Source: Campylobacteraceae bacterium
Lineage (GTDB): Bacteria > Campylobacterota > Campylobacteria > Campylobacterales > Sulfurospirillaceae
Direction of reading: 5' to 3'
Length of the DNA stretch: 64,000 nucleotides
NCBI GenBank assembly: GCA_027050775.1
Contig: JALUBH010000027.1
Span: 1-64,000 of the forward strand
Positions within the stretch are counted from its first letter, which is position 1, and each line of letters begins with the position of its first letter. The notes below the pieces were generated by a model. It saw nothing but the letters and a program-made list of their open reading frames with translations. It ran no database searches and was not told where the DNA came from. Positions 9,761 through 20,280 of the stretch are shown piece after piece. Made by a program: the position numbers and the translations under genes.

Positions 9761-10263
9761 CAATGTTTTCCAACCTTTCCTAAAAAATATAATCCAATCG
9801 CAAGTCCCATTATAGAAGCTGCAAAATATAACATCTCTTTTGCACCATTATAATCCGTATGTAAAACTCTTTGAAAAAAGTTTACTATTAAAACCATCAC
9901 TATAACTTTTGCTATCTTGTCTTTAAGCTGATCAAGGCTAGTTATATTTAAAATCTTGCCTTTTTCACTTGCCACATCGATTTGCGAAATAAACAGCTCA
10001 TATATACCAAAACCAAATATCAAAAGCACAACTCCTATCAAGTACAAATCAACTGCCCCGATGATTTTACTAACAACCAAAGTATGAAAATCTTCAGCAT
10101 GGACTCCTAAAAAATAGTATTTATAAGCCGAAACACAGACATTAAATACATCTGCACTTGCAACGACAAACAAAACTATCGCTCCTAGAACTCCAAATAC
10201 AACAGCCAAAAGTGTTATAAATCTACTCGACCAAAGTCCTGTTTCAAATATTTTTTCCAGCAT
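9760..10263 (-). CDS. UPF0114 family membrane protein (YqhA-like)
   Basis: A 167-residue inner-membrane protein with about four hydrophobic segments (near 12-37, 62-90, 118-133 and 145-162). The conserved stretch [20 protein letters not shown] marks the UPF0114/YqhA family. The biochemical role of the family is unknown, and nothing here reveals one. It lies between asd (one base apart) and hemE (stop and start codons share a base), so all three are likely on one transcript. Confidence 0.82.
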   Translation of the reverse strand: MLEKIFETGLWSSRFITLLAVVFGVLGAIVLFVVASADVFNVCVSAYKYYFLGVHAEDFHTLVVSKIIGAVDLYLIGVVLLIFGFGIYELFISQIDVASEKGKILNITSLDQLKDKIAKVIVMVLIVNFFQRVLHTDYNGAKEMLYFAASIMGLAIGLYFLGKVGKH

Positions 10264-10264
10264 A

Positions 10265-11290
10265 TTACCCCTCAGTTTCTATCCATTTTAGAGCAATCCT
10301 CACTGCATTTGTGGCAGCTCCTACTCTTATCTGATCAGCACAACACCAAAGATGAAGTATATTGTCTCTATATATATCTTTTCTAATTCGTCCTACATAA
10401 GTCTCATCTGTATCTGTTGATATGATAGGCATAGGATACTCATTTTTGCTAGGCTCATCAATAACTACCACGCTAGGTGCATTTTTTAAGATATCTCTAG
10501 CACGGTTGGCATCAACCGAATTTGCAAAATGTATAGTTATGGCTTCACTGTGACTTCTTAGTATCGGAACTCGCACACATGTGGCGCTCACTTCTACATC
10601 TTTATGAAGAATTTTTTGTGTTTCATTTACCATTTTCATCTCTTCTTTTGTGTAGTCATTATCCTCAAAAACATCGATATGAGGTATGACATTTAGTGCA
10701 ATTCTATGCTGAAATTTTTCTACTTTACTTTCATCTAATTTGAAAGCAAAAAAATCTTGCATTTGGTTAACAAGCTCTGCCATCCCTTCTTTTCCTGCAC
10801 CGCTTACCGCCTGATAAGTACTTACATCAACTCTTTTTATATCAAAAGCATCATCAAGCGGCTTTAAGATTTGTACCATCTGTATGGTTGAACAGTTTGG
10901 ATTTGCTATTATTCCTCTGTTTTTCCACTCGCATATATCGTTTGGATTGCATTCAGGTACCACCAAAGGCACATCGCTGTCCATCCTAAAATGGCTTGTG
11001 TTATCTATGACTACTACTCCCGCTTCTGCCGCTAGTGGGGCAAATTTTGCAGATATGCTTCCGCCTGCACTAAAAAAAGCTATATCGACCTCATTTTCTT
11101 CAAAAACAGTTTTGGTCAACTCTAAAACTTTATAATTTTTGCCTTTAAATTCAACATCCAATCCAACACTTTTTGCACTTGCTAGCGGAAAAAGATTGCC
11201 AACCGGGAAGTTCAAATCTTCTAAAACTCTACACAACTCTTCACCAACTGCTCCTGTTGCTCCTGCTATGGCTACATTATACTTTCTCAT
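10265..11290 (-). CDS. asd: aspartate-semialdehyde dehydrogenase
   Basis: The 341-residue enzyme makes aspartate semialdehyde from aspartyl phosphate with NADPH, the branch point to lysine, diaminopimelate, threonine and methionine. The NADP-binding AGATGAVGEE lies at about 9-18. The catalytic cysteine is Cys133 in NPNCSTIQ, and a conserved histidine follows in RVPILRSHSEAI. Length and motifs are complete. Its start overlaps the end of the upstream NtrC-type regulator by 4 nt, which suggests co-transcription. Confidence 0.96.
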   Translation of the reverse strand: MRKYNVAIAGATGAVGEELCRVLEDLNFPVGNLFPLASAKSVGLDVEFKGKNYKVLELTKTVFEENEVDIAFFSAGGSISAKFAPLAAEAGVVVIDNTSHFRMDSDVPLVVPECNPNDICEWKNRGIIANPNCSTIQMVQILKPLDDAFDIKRVDVSTYQAVSGAGKEGMAELVNQMQDFFAFKLDESKVEKFQHRIALNVIPHIDVFEDNDYTKEEMKMVNETQKILHKDVEVSATCVRVPILRSHSEAITIHFANSVDANRARDILKNAPSVVVIDEPSKNEYPMPIISTDTDETYVGRIRKDIYRDNILHLWCCADQIRVGAATNAVRIALKWIETEG

Positions 11291-12582
11291 AATTCTACCT
11301 CTATATCATATTTATCTATTTTGCTCAAAAGAGCACTTTTACTCATACTTAAAATTTTACAAGCCTCATTTACATCTTCTTTGACACTTTGAAGCACCTC
11401 TTGTATCAGCTCTTTCTCCATATTTTTTATACTTTTTTTACTGTTTCTGCTCTCTAAAAAAAGGTCTTTTTTATTTATCTCTTCATTTTCACTTAAAATT
11501 GCTGCTCTCTCCACTACCGATATAAGTTCTCTTATATTTCCCGGCCAATCATACTCTAAAAGAGCATCTTTTGCTTCTTCCAAAAAGACTCTTTGTGGTA
11601 AACTATATCTTATTTTCACATCTTCGAGAGTCTTTTGTGCTATCTCTAAGATTTCATCTCTTCTCTCTTTAAGTGGTGCTATTTTGATAGGAATTGTATT
11701 TAGCCTGAAGTACAAATCTTCTCTAAATTTTCCATCCCTTATCGCCTCTTGTATATTTGCATTTGTAGCAGATATTACCCTGACATCAACACGAACAGGC
11801 TTCACTCCACCCACCCTATATACTACTCTCTCTTGTAAAACTCGCAAAAGCTTACTCTGAAGTGCGACCGACATCTCTGCAATCTCATCTAAAAAAATAG
11901 TTCCTTTATGAGCTAATTCAAAATAGCCTTTTTTATCATTTAAGGCATCTGTGAACGCACCTTTTACATATCCAAAAAGTTCGCTTTCAAGCAGATTATC
12001 AGGAATCGCCGCCATATTAATGGCGATAAATTCATTTTTGGCTCTATTTGAATTTTTGTGTACAAACTTTGCAAATAACTCTTTGCCGACTCCACTTTGA
12101 CCCAATAGCATCACACTAGCATCAGTTCTAGCTGCTTTTTTTGCCAAGGTTAAAGAGGCTTCCAACTCTTTTGAAGTTCCTAAGAAATCACTATTTTCTG
12201 AGTTTTTTTCTGCTTTATTTTTTGGTATTTTTGCTCTTATCTTGATATTTCTTTTAATCGCATCTACTAAAGTATCGATTTCAAATGGTTTGGTCAAAAA
12301 ATCTTTTACACCCAAACGAACAGATTCAATAGCACGATTAAGTGTCGCATTCCCGGTTATAACTATGATATCAAATCTATTATCGAGTTTTTTTACAAAC
12401 TCTATGCCATCCATTCCGGGCATATTTATATCAGTGATAACAAGCTCTACACTCTCATCAATATTTTTAAGAGCGTCAATCGCATTTTTATAACAAACTA
12501 TTTTAAACTCATCATACTCGTTTAGAGCAAATTGAAGAGATTTTCTCATATTTATATCATCTTCAACGATGGCTATCTTCAT
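11287..12582 (-). CDS. sigma54-dependent response regulator (NtrC/FlgR type)
   Basis: The 431-residue activator has three domains. The receiver domain (1-115) carries phospho-acceptor Asp51 in TDINMPGMDG and Lys98 in LTKPF. The AAA+ domain (about 132-360) has Walker A GQSGVGKE (161-168) and Walker B LDEI (231-234). A C-terminal Fis-like helix-turn-helix lies at about 405-425. The sigma54-contact loop reads GAFTDA (208-213) in place of GAFTGA. In Campylobacterota the NtrC-family regulator FlgR drives sigma54 flagellar genes; this could be it, but the cognate kinase is not adjacent and orthology is unproven. Confidence 0.88.
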   Translation of the reverse strand: MKIAIVEDDINMRKSLQFALNEYDEFKIVCYKNAIDALKNIDESVELVITDINMPGMDGIEFVKKLDNRFDIIVITGNATLNRAIESVRLGVKDFLTKPFEIDTLVDAIKRNIKIRAKIPKNKAEKNSENSDFLGTSKELEASLTLAKKAARTDASVMLLGQSGVGKELFAKFVHKNSNRAKNEFIAINMAAIPDNLLESELFGYVKGAFTDALNDKKGYFELAHKGTIFLDEIAEMSVALQSKLLRVLQERVVYRVGGVKPVRVDVRVISATNANIQEAIRDGKFREDLYFRLNTIPIKIAPLKERRDEILEIAQKTLEDVKIRYSLPQRVFLEEAKDALLEYDWPGNIRELISVVERAAILSENEEINKKDLFLESRNSKKSIKNMEKELIQEVLQSVKEDVNEACKILSMSKSALLSKIDKYDIEVEL

Positions 12583-12598
12583 ATATATGCCTAGTGTA

Positions 12599-12988
12599 TT
12601 ATTTTAGGATAGTTATATTAGCAAAATCATCTTTAAAATCTACTATAAATCTAGTGGGGACGATTATGAGCTCTGTTTCATCCTTTATACCATCAAGTGT
12701 AACTTGAGTTTGCGAAGTTACTTTTGCGGTAGATCCATAAAAGCAAGGTAGAATTTTATAAAAATTCAAATTTAAACATTCTAGCTTAGAATAGCACTTT
12801 TTGATTTGAATTTTTACTCTACATGTAGAGAGGCTTTTTCCTAAATAAGGAATAGTAAGAGGAGATATATGTTTTTGCTCATATATCAAGGTTTTATTTA
12901 AAGTGACACTTTTGTATGAAAACCAAAAAGTGTCACTTCCGAGTGCTAAACCTAAGAACAGGATTAGTAGGAAAAAATTTCTTTCCAC
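12599..12988 (-). CDS. hypothetical secreted protein
   Basis: A 129-residue protein with an N-terminal hydrophobic segment (about 5-17) consistent with a signal peptide. It then has a mixed, probably beta-rich domain with four cysteines (STCRVKIQIKKC, LECL, LPCF) that could form periplasmic disulfides. I recognise no family. It overlaps the upstream lipoprotein gene by 25 nt and ends 16 nt before the NtrC-type regulator, so it is probably co-expressed with the lipoprotein. A perfect copy of the CTCTACATGTAGAG palindrome lies inside it, read as STCR. Confidence 0.7.
   Translation of the reverse strand: MERNFFLLILFLGLALGSDTFWFSYKSVTLNKTLIYEQKHISPLTIPYLGKSLSTCRVKIQIKKCYSKLECLNLNFYKILPCFYGSTAKVTSQTQVTLDGIKDETELIIVPTRFIVDFKDDFANITILK
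12817..12830. repeat. iterated palindrome CTCTACATGTAGAG (perfect copy)
   Basis: A 14-bp self-complementary word inside the small secreted-protein gene. Other perfect copies are at 36662, 60337 and 60517, with many near-copies elsewhere in the window. Confidence 0.8.
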
Positions 12989-13479
12989 CTGGCTCCGTTC
13001 ATATCTAACTCCATCCTGACAGTAAAAAGTCCATCTTTGTATTTGGATTCGGTTATGGTTGCGTTTTTAATCAGTCCATTTACCTGAGTTTCTATACGAG
13101 AATCTTTAAGAGCTGCATCTTTAACAGTCTCTTTTGCATTTACTCTTATACCGTACAATTTTTCACCTAACTGACGGTAGCCATCAGTCACGGCTGCTCT
13201 TTTTGCAAGTGCAATTGCTTGAGCAGGTGAGATTGTATTCATTGGTGCTATGCCCTCTCCGTAAACTACAAATTGCTTTTCAGGCATAGAAGTGGCTTGC
13301 GCTAATCTTTCATCTCTGATGACCTTCGCGATTTGCTCTTTGCTGACTTTTTGGATAATCACCTTCTGAATGACCTCTGGTTTTTGAGCTCGCTGTTGTT
13401 GTGGCGTGATGCCATTACAGCCTGAGAACACCAACAAGGCTCCTATGCTTACCGTAACCATATAGACAATTTTCTTCAT
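12964..13479 (-). CDS. LPP20-family lipoprotein
   Basis: The 171-residue product begins with a lipoprotein signal peptide; the lipobox VFSGC places the lipidated cysteine at residue 21. The mature part has a coiled, basic QKVIIQKVSKEQIAKVIRDE stretch. An LPP20-like domain follows (about 85-170) with NTISPAQAIALAKRAAVTDGYRQLGEKLYGI. Outer-membrane lipoproteins of this family occur widely in Campylobacterota, where HP1456/Lpp20 is an antigen. I chose ATG 13479 because the lipoprotein signal starts there and AAAGGT precedes it; an upstream in-frame start at 13515 would spoil the signal peptide. Confidence 0.82.
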   Translation of the reverse strand: MKKIVYMVTVSIGALLVFSGCNGITPQQQRAQKPEVIQKVIIQKVSKEQIAKVIRDERLAQATSMPEKQFVVYGEGIAPMNTISPAQAIALAKRAAVTDGYRQLGEKLYGIRVNAKETVKDAALKDSRIETQVNGLIKNATITESKYKDGLFTVRMELDMNGARWKEIFSY

Positions 13480-13536
13480 AACGCACCTTTTAAAAAATTT
13501 TAAATATATAAGCAACTCCTATTCCATATTAGTTAT

Positions 13537-16026
13537 TTATTTACTAAAAGAAGTTTCAACCTCACTTATCACATCTATCTCTTCGGGCTCTTTTTTTGGA
13601 CACCTGGCGATACTTGCTACTATATCATCGCCCGAAACACTAACAACTTTAACCCCGCTTGTGTTTCTACCTGCTTTTCTAATAGTTTGCATATCGACTC
13701 TGATCATCTTTCCGCTACTTCCTAGTGCCATCAAATCTTTATTTTCATCTACTATGACAACGCCTACCAAATCTTTTGTTCTAGCCGTTAATTTCATGGC
13801 TATCACACCCTTGCCACCTCTTTTTTGAAGACGATACTCTTGAGCCGTAGTTCTCTTGCCGATACCTTTTTCACTAACAGTCAAAAGCTCCTCTTCATCA
13901 TTAGAAATAGTCACTGCACCGACAACCTCATCACCATCTTCCTTAAAGCGGATACCTGTCACTCCTCTAGCGGTTCTTCCTAGTTCTCTAGTATCATTGA
14001 TGTCAAATTTTATACACATGCCTTTTTTAGTCACTATAAAAAGATTTTGGATATCTTTAGTTGCAACTTTTGCCGTAACAAGTTCATCATCATCATCAAG
14101 AGTAATCGCCCTAACACCAACAGATCTTATATTTTTAAATTCTGCTAGATTTGTTCTTTTAACTATACCGTTTCTAGTGAAAAACGCTAACGACTTCTCT
14201 TCGCTAAAATCCGTAGTCGGTATAATTTCCATTATCTTTTCATCAGGTTGAAGCTGTATAAGATTTACAACTGCTTTACCTTTTGCAGTTCTGCTTCCTT
14301 CTGGAATTCTGTAGACTTTCAGCCAGTATAACTGACCTCGGTCAGTCACAAACATAAGAGTATCGTGAGTATTTGAGACAAAGAAATTTTCTATAAAGTC
14401 ATCATCATAGGTGGTTATCGCTGTCTTTCCTTTCCCGCCCCTTTTTTGTTTTTCATAAGATTTAAGCGGAACTCTTTTGATGTAACCTCTGTGCGTTATA
14501 GTAACAACCATAGGCTCATTTGGAATCAAATCTTCTATATCTATATCATCATAATTATCTTCAATATCTGTGATACGAGGGGATTTGAATTTGTCTTTTA
14601 TCTCTATAAGCTCTTTTTTTATCAATTCATTTAGTATGCTCTCGCTTTTCAAGATAGCATCTAGTCTTTGCATCTCTTTTCTAAGAGCCTCTAGTTCATT
14701 TTCAATCTTCTCTCTCTCGAGTCCTGTAAGTCTTTGGAGTTTCATATCCAAGATAGCGCTTGCTTGAATCTCACTAAGTCCAAAGGTGGAGACTAAACCC
14801 TCTTTTGCCTCTTTAGCATCTGCGCTTGATTTTATGAGTTTTATAACATCGTCTATATTATCGAGTGCTATCTTTAGTCCATCTAAGATATGGGCTCTAG
14901 CTTTTGCTTTTTCCAATTCAAATATCGTTCTTCGGATAATGACTGTTTTTCTATGCTTTAAAAATAACTTGAGTAGCTCTATAAGTGTAAATACCTTTGG
15001 TTCTTTGTTTTCAATAGCTAGTAAAATTACACCAAAAGTAACTTCAAGGTTTGTAGATTTATATAGATTATTAAGCACGATTTCGCTCATTGCATCTCTT
15101 TTGAGCTCAATCACAACTCTTATACCATCCCTGTCACTCTCATCTCTTATCTCACTAATTCCTTCAACTTGTTTATCTTTTACAAGTGCGACTACTTGCT
15201 CTATAAGTCTTGATTTATTTACTTGGTATGGCAGTTCATCTATGATGATTACATCTCTATTTCCCTTTTTTTCTATATGAATTTTAGCTCTTATTTTTAT
15301 GCGGCCTCTGCCCGTTTTATAAGCATCTAGTATCCCTTTTTTACCGAAAATGATACCTTTTGTTGGAAAGTCAGGACCTTTTATGTACTCCATTATCTCA
15401 TCAAGTTTGGTTTCGGGATTATCGATAAGTAGCAAAAGTCCATCTATAAGCTCATCCAAACAGTGAGGAGGGATATTTGTAGCCATACCGACTGCTATAC
15501 CGCTTGAACCGTTCAAAAGAAGGTTTGGCACACGGCTTGGAAGTACATCCGGTTCACTCATGCTGTCATCATAGTTTGGTACGAAATCGACAGTATCTTT
15601 ATCTAAATCTTTAAGCAACTCCTCCGAAAGAGGCGTCATACGAGCTTCAGTATATCTCATAGCGGCCGCATTATCACCATCTATGGAGCCGAAGTTTCCC
15701 TGTCCATCTACTGATGGAATTCGCATAGAAAACGGCTGAGCCATACGAACTAGTGCATCATATACGGCCGTATCTCCGTGTGGATGATACTTACCTATAA
15801 CATCACCGACAATACGAGCTGATTTTTTGTATGGGCTTCTTGAGCTGATACTCAAATCATTCATAGCATATAAAATTCTTCTGTGTACCGGTTTCAAACC
15901 ATCTCTAGCATCTGGCAATGCCCTTCCGATTATAACACTCATCGAGTAGTCAAGATAACTAGTTTTTATAGAATCTTCTATATTTATCTCTTTAATATCC
16001 TGATTGTTGTCAAAAAGATTTTCCAT
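13537..16026 (-). CDS. gyrA: DNA gyrase subunit A
   Basis: GyrA (829 residues) is the DNA-cleaving and religating subunit of gyrase. The breakage-reunion domain occupies about 1-500, with catalytic Tyr125 in RYTEARM. Six C-terminal beta-pinwheel blades follow, including the GyrA-box-like QKRGGKGK near 530. The quinolone-resistance region reads [10 protein letters not shown] with Thr86 and Asp90, the wild-type Campylobacter-type residues, so no target-site quinolone resistance is encoded. It is separated from the downstream lipoprotein by 57 nt. Confidence 0.97.
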   Translation of the reverse strand: MENLFDNNQDIKEINIEDSIKTSYLDYSMSVIIGRALPDARDGLKPVHRRILYAMNDLSISSRSPYKKSARIVGDVIGKYHPHGDTAVYDALVRMAQPFSMRIPSVDGQGNFGSIDGDNAAAMRYTEARMTPLSEELLKDLDKDTVDFVPNYDDSMSEPDVLPSRVPNLLLNGSSGIAVGMATNIPPHCLDELIDGLLLLIDNPETKLDEIMEYIKGPDFPTKGIIFGKKGILDAYKTGRGRIKIRAKIHIEKKGNRDVIIIDELPYQVNKSRLIEQVVALVKDKQVEGISEIRDESDRDGIRVVIELKRDAMSEIVLNNLYKSTNLEVTFGVILLAIENKEPKVFTLIELLKLFLKHRKTVIIRRTIFELEKAKARAHILDGLKIALDNIDDVIKLIKSSADAKEAKEGLVSTFGLSEIQASAILDMKLQRLTGLEREKIENELEALRKEMQRLDAILKSESILNELIKKELIEIKDKFKSPRITDIEDNYDDIDIEDLIPNEPMVVTITHRGYIKRVPLKSYEKQKRGGKGKTAITTYDDDFIENFFVSNTHDTLMFVTDRGQLYWLKVYRIPEGSRTAKGKAVVNLIQLQPDEKIMEIIPTTDFSEEKSLAFFTRNGIVKRTNLAEFKNIRSVGVRAITLDDDDELVTAKVATKDIQNLFIVTKKGMCIKFDINDTRELGRTARGVTGIRFKEDGDEVVGAVTISNDEEELLTVSEKGIGKRTTAQEYRLQKRGGKGVIAMKLTARTKDLVGVVIVDENKDLMALGSSGKMIRVDMQTIRKAGRNTSGVKVVSVSGDDIVASIARCPKKEPEEIDVISEVETSFSK

Positions 16027-16140
16027 TCACCACCCTCTTTACTTTAGTATTTCTTCTATTTTACCCTATCTTTCTTTTATACTAGCTAAAACACGCCTAA
16101 CATATTTGTCTTTATGGGTGAAAAGAGTGGGCGAGAGTGG

Positions 16141-16164
16141 GCATACTACTTCTAAGTAGCATGC
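16141..16164 (-). terminator. hairpin between the DUF1566-like gene and gyrA
   Basis: GCATACTACTT (16141-16151) pairs with AAGTAGCATGC (16154-16164) with one mismatch and a 2-nt gap. It lies just past the stop of the minus-strand DUF1566-like gene. No T-tract follows, so its role as a terminator is tentative. Confidence 0.35.
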
Positions 16165-16194
16165 ATAAAGTAGCTTGTCCCTTTTTACTCTCTT

Positions 16195-16605
16195 TTACTT
16201 ATTTTGTCCGCCTCTAACACAGCGAACATAGTGCTTACTTGATTTATGGCTACCAAATGCATAATCATCCTTGAAATCTACATGCCATGCATAAGAATTG
16301 CCCGATGAATACGGTGTAGAGGACCAATAGCAATCAGATACTACATTTTTAAATCCATCTTTTATAGCAGGATTATATTTGTTGTAATTAACGATACTCA
16401 AAATTTCATTATAGCTTGGTAACCTCCAGTCATTATGACCACCTAAAGATAAATCTTGACAATATTTTTGTGCATCACTCCAGCTTTTTTGAACAGTTTT
16501 TGCATCTTTGTTATCTTGCCATTGTAAGCCTGTATTTTTATCAACAAAAATATTTGCGCCAAAGAGCATACTAGCTCCTATCATAAACAAAATAATTGAT
16601 TTCAT
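16195..16605 (-). CDS. secreted DUF1566 (Lcl C-terminal-like) protein
   Basis: A 136-residue exported protein. It has a signal peptide (about 1-15) and then the DUF1566/Lcl layout: IFVDKNTGLQWQDN, WSDAQKYCQDLSLGGHNDWRLPSYNEILSIV split across the core, and the terminal YVRCVRGG. Such domains resemble C-type-lectin-like folds and occur in secreted or surface proteins. The function here is unknown. The ATG at 16605 is preceded by TAGGAG; an in-frame start 51 nt upstream would only add residues ahead of the signal peptide. Confidence 0.82.
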   Translation of the reverse strand: MKSIILFMIGASMLFGANIFVDKNTGLQWQDNKDAKTVQKSWSDAQKYCQDLSLGGHNDWRLPSYNEILSIVNYNKYNPAIKDGFKNVVSDCYWSSTPYSSGNSYAWHVDFKDDYAFGSHKSSKHYVRCVRGGQNK

Positions 16606-16781
16606 TTTTTCTCCTACTAATAAATTTAATAGCGTGACACACGCTAGTGTGCTCAACGCGACCGATGCGATATTTCCACGAAGCCGAAGTGTCGTATCTA
16701 TTTATCGGTGGGCATTATATCACCTTTAGTGTGAATTTCAATTTAAAATATCTATTTTAAATTACCGCTAAATAATACTTT

Positions 16782-17348
16782 TTACTCTCTTGCATCTGCT
16801 AGGGTTATGGCAAAAAGTACATTTATATTTGCTTTTTCGCAGCAGTTTTTGGCCTCCATCAGGGTGTTTCCTGTTGTTACTATATCGTCTAGCAAGACTA
16901 CATCTATGTTACCTCTACATGTAGGCTTAAAATCTCTCTTTTCTTTTTGTCTGATGCTTAGCTTTTGTCCTGAGTAGCGGATGCGATTTTTGGCTCTGAG
17001 TGCTCCGTATATGGGCAAAATATAGCCACTGATACCTTTGGCTAAAACTGCGGAGTGCGAATATCCACTTCTTACATGGTCGTCTATTGGGAGCACAAAT
17101 ATATCTTGATTTTCCAATCCTTTTGCAAAAGGCTTAAGGGCATGTTTGCTAAGTTGCAAAAAGATTTTTGCACCTATATATGTGTGCTTAGTATGGAGTA
17201 GTTTTGAGATTTCGCTATACTTATAAAAGGTATAGACTTCCAACCCATCATCTAAAACTCTTTTTGAGAGAGTTGGGGTCAAAAGCGTATCAAGACAATT
17301 TTGGCAGATGGGTCGCCAACTAAGATTTAGACATAGCAGGCAACGCAT
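16782..17348 (-). CDS. comF: ComF-family phosphoribosyltransferase-like protein
   Basis: The 188-residue product has an N-terminal zinc-ribbon-like pair (Cys3, Cys6, Cys15, Cys18) and a C-terminal phosphoribosyltransferase fold with the PRPP loop VVLLDDIVTTGNTL (about 150-163). ComF proteins assist DNA uptake in naturally competent bacteria (established for some families). Enzymatic activity is not proven, and competence in this organism is inference. The gene starts one base after the lepA stop, so it is probably coupled to lepA. A near-copy of the CTCTACATGTAGAG palindrome is read here as PTCRG. Confidence 0.85.
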   Translation of the reverse strand: MRCLLCLNLSWRPICQNCLDTLLTPTLSKRVLDDGLEVYTFYKYSEISKLLHTKHTYIGAKIFLQLSKHALKPFAKGLENQDIFVLPIDDHVRSGYSHSAVLAKGISGYILPIYGALRAKNRIRYSGQKLSIRQKEKRDFKPTCRGNIDVVLLDDIVTTGNTLMEAKNCCEKANINVLFAITLADARE

Positions 17349-17349
17349 A

Positions 17350-19149
17350 TCAATCCAATTTTAAGACAGTCAAAAAAGCCTCTTGAGGTAGCTGAACTCT
17401 ACCTATGGATTTCATCCTTTTTTTACCTGCTTTTTGTTTTTCTAGCAGCTTTCTTTTTCTAGTTATATCACCGCCATAGCATTTGGCTGTAACATTTTTG
17501 CCCATAGATTTTACGGTTTCTCTAGCTATGACTTTGTTTCCTATACTAGCTTGTATAGCCACTTCAAAAAGTTGTCTTGGCACTATCTCTTTCATCGCTT
17601 TTACAAAATCTCTACCTCTGCTTTGGGCATTTTGTTTTGGTACTATGATGGAGAGCGCATCTACAACCTCACCTGCTACTAAAACATCAAGTTTTACCAA
17701 GTCGCCCTCTTTATAACCACTCTGGTCATAATCAAAGCTTGCATATCCTTTGGTGACCGATTTTAGTTTGTCATAAAAATCCATCACTATCTCATTCATA
17801 GGAATTGAATACTCCAAAAGAACCCTATCTACACTCAAATAATCCATCTTCTCCTGTATGGCTCTTTTTGTATTTAGCAAAGTGATAACATTGCCTAAAA
17901 ATTCCGTAGGAGTCAAGATGGTAGCTTTTACATATGGTTCCATAATCTTTTCTATCTCGTTGACCGGTGGAAGTTGACTTGGATTTTGTATCTCCAAAAT
18001 ATCGCCACCTGTTTTTTCGACTCTATATGTTACTGTAGGGGCTGTTGCTATGAGGTCTAGTCCAAACTCTCTCTCTAACCTCTCTTTTACGACTTCCATG
18101 TGCAAAAGACCTAAAAAACCTACACGAAAACCAAAACCGAGCGCTACGGAAGTCTCCGGTTCATACGAGATACTAGAGTCGTTTAGCTTTAGTTTATCCA
18201 AGGCATCTCTCAAATCTTCAAACTTATCCGTTTCTATCGGATATAATCCTGCAAAAACAAACGATTTTACCTCTTCTAGTCCTTTTATGGCATGAGCGGT
18301 TTTGTTTTTATTGTCTGTTATGGTGTCACCTACTTGTACATCGCCAATATTTTTAAGGCCAAGCACTACGATGCCAACTTCGCCTGTTTTTATCTGTTTG
18401 GTTTTTTTAAGAGCCAAGGGGTGCGGATACATAAGATTTAAAACTTCATGTTTTTTCTTTGTCCCCATGACATATATCTCTTGACCCTTGTGTATCTGTC
18501 CATCATAAACTCGAACAAGTGCTAAAGCACCGAGATAGTTGTCAAACCAACTGTCATATATAATAGCTTTAGTAGGAGCATTTTTGTCACCTTCGGGAGC
18601 TGGAATTCTCTTTATGATGGCATCTAATAATTCTTTGACTCCTATGCCGCTTTTAGCACTCACTTCGAGGGCATCTGTGCAATCAAGTCCTATAGTATGC
18701 TCTATTTCCTCTTTTACTCTGTCCGGATCGGCTGCGGGTAAGTCTATCTTGTTAATGACAGGTATCAACTCTAAATCATTTTCAAGTGCGATATATACAT
18801 TTGCTATCGTTTGTGCTTCTACACCTTGGGAGGCGTCTACTATCAAAAGTGCTCCATCGCTTGAAGCAAGGGACCTTGATACCTCATATGAAAAATCAAC
18901 ATGACCTGGAGTATCTATGAGATTGAGTATATAGTGCTCACCGTCTTTTACATAATCAAGTCTTACACTTTGGGCCTTTATGGTGATACCACGCTCTTTT
19001 TCTATATCCATAGTGTCCATCATTTGAACACCAAGCTCTCTTTCGCTAACTGCGCCACACTCCTGTATGAGACGGTCTGCTAGAGTACTTTTACCATGAT
19101 CGATATGAGCGATAATAGAAAAATTGCGAATATTGGACTGTTTGCTCAT
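17350..19149 (-). CDS. lepA: elongation factor 4 (back-translocating GTPase)
   Basis: LepA/EF4 is a 599-residue ribosome-associated GTPase related to EF-G. The P-loop region [11 protein letters not shown] (about 12-22), the switch [10 protein letters not shown], and NKIDLP near 130 are intact. The LepA-specific C-terminal domain ends in [17 protein letters not shown] start at ATG 19149, which shares its A with the prs stop (TGATG); the TTG before it is unlikely. Order prs-lepA-comF on one strand suggests an operon. Confidence 0.96.
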   Translation of the reverse strand: MSKQSNIRNFSIIAHIDHGKSTLADRLIQECGAVSERELGVQMMDTMDIEKERGITIKAQSVRLDYVKDGEHYILNLIDTPGHVDFSYEVSRSLASSDGALLIVDASQGVEAQTIANVYIALENDLELIPVINKIDLPAADPDRVKEEIEHTIGLDCTDALEVSAKSGIGVKELLDAIIKRIPAPEGDKNAPTKAIIYDSWFDNYLGALALVRVYDGQIHKGQEIYVMGTKKKHEVLNLMYPHPLALKKTKQIKTGEVGIVVLGLKNIGDVQVGDTITDNKNKTAHAIKGLEEVKSFVFAGLYPIETDKFEDLRDALDKLKLNDSSISYEPETSVALGFGFRVGFLGLLHMEVVKERLEREFGLDLIATAPTVTYRVEKTGGDILEIQNPSQLPPVNEIEKIMEPYVKATILTPTEFLGNVITLLNTKRAIQEKMDYLSVDRVLLEYSIPMNEIVMDFYDKLKSVTKGYASFDYDQSGYKEGDLVKLDVLVAGEVVDALSIIVPKQNAQSRGRDFVKAMKEIVPRQLFEVAIQASIGNKVIARETVKSMGKNVTAKCYGGDITRKRKLLEKQKAGKKRMKSIGRVQLPQEAFLTVLKLD

Positions 19150-20078
19150 CAAACAAAAAGTCCATTTACACTTTCATTGTGATAAACTCTTCTGATAACT
19201 TCAGCAAAAGTAGGGGCAACGGTTAGAACTTTTATCTTATCATTCTTTTCTTTTAAAGGTATGGTATCAGAAACTATCAACTCATCCAATTCACCCTCTT
19301 TTATGCGCTCATAAGCCGGGCCGCTTAGTACCGGATGAGTACAACACGCCATCACACTCGTAGCACCTTTTGCTTTTAATACTTTGGCTGCTTTTACGAT
19401 GGTGCCTGCTGTGTCAATCATGTCATCCACCAAGATTACATCTTTGCCTGATACATCACCTATGATGTTCATCACTTCAGACTCATTTGCCTTTTCTCTT
19501 CTTTTATCAACTATGACCATCTCAGTTCCGAGTTTTTTAGCAAAGCTTCTCGCACGCGCTACTCCACCTATGTCGGGACTAGCTATGATAGGGTTTTTGA
19601 GATTTTTATTTTTAACATACTCATGAAAAACAATAGAACCGTATAAATTATCTACCGGTATATCAAAAAATCCTTGTATTTGACCTGCATGCAAATCAAT
19701 AGTCACGACTCTATCTACTCCGGCAGTCTCTATCATATTTGCTACCAATTTTGCAGTTATCGGCACTCTGGGAGCTGCTTTTCTATCCTGCCTTGCGTAG
19801 CCAAAATATGGCATTATGGCTGTGATAGAACTAGCAGAGCTTCTCTTTAGTGCGTCTGTAAGAATTAAGAGCTCCATTAGATTAACATTTGCCGGAGCAC
19901 AAGTAGATTGGATGATAAAGACATCCTTTCCCCTAACGCTTTCGCTTATCTGCACACTTATCTCACCATCACTAAATCTCTTAATTATTGCGTGTGAAAG
20001 CGGTAGAGATAAGTATTTGGCAACTTTTTTTGAAAACTCAGGGTTAGCTGTCCCCGAAAAGACTTTATAGCCTCTCAT
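19149..20078 (-). CDS. prs: ribose-phosphate pyrophosphokinase
   Basis: Prs makes PRPP from ribose 5-phosphate and ATP for nucleotide, histidine and tryptophan synthesis. The 309-residue product carries the class I signature [20 protein letters not shown] split around residue 130, the [10 protein letters not shown] flexible loop, and the PRPP-binding [13 protein letters not shown] near 215. ATG 20078 is preceded by AAAGGA and gives the usual family length; a longer frame to 20141 would add 21 non-conserved residues. Confidence 0.96.
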   Translation of the reverse strand: MRGYKVFSGTANPEFSKKVAKYLSLPLSHAIIKRFSDGEISVQISESVRGKDVFIIQSTCAPANVNLMELLILTDALKRSSASSITAIMPYFGYARQDRKAAPRVPITAKLVANMIETAGVDRVVTIDLHAGQIQGFFDIPVDNLYGSIVFHEYVKNKNLKNPIIASPDIGGVARARSFAKKLGTEMVIVDKRREKANESEVMNIIGDVSGKDVILVDDMIDTAGTIVKAAKVLKAKGATSVMACCTHPVLSGPAYERIKEGELDELIVSDTIPLKEKNDKIKVLTVAPTFAEVIRRVYHNESVNGLFV

Positions 20079-20280
20079 GATATATTTTCCTTTGGAAGTT
20101 TTGTAGTGTCGGTATTCTACTAAATAAGGACTTAAAAACATATTTTTTGATATAATAGAAAAAAATGTGTTTGGGGAAACTTGGTGAAAAAGTACTTGTT
20201 ATGCTTGCTATTCACATATAATTTTTTGCAGTTATGGCACAAAATGCCAAAATTTGCAGATTGGATTCAATCTTTAAATC

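Noticed and set aside
14786-15280. Open frame of 164 codons on the plus strand
   Set aside because: It lies opposite gyrA, which is conserved throughout; the serine/leucine-rich product is typical of antisense shadow frames.
15700-15800. Possible quinolone-resistance change in gyrA
   Set aside because: The key residues read Thr86 and Asp90, the susceptible state for Campylobacter-type gyrases.
16606-16781. GC-richer 176-nt gap with short inverted words as a small RNA gene
   Set aside because: Only a 5-bp stem is seen, with no promoter or terminator that would define a transcript.
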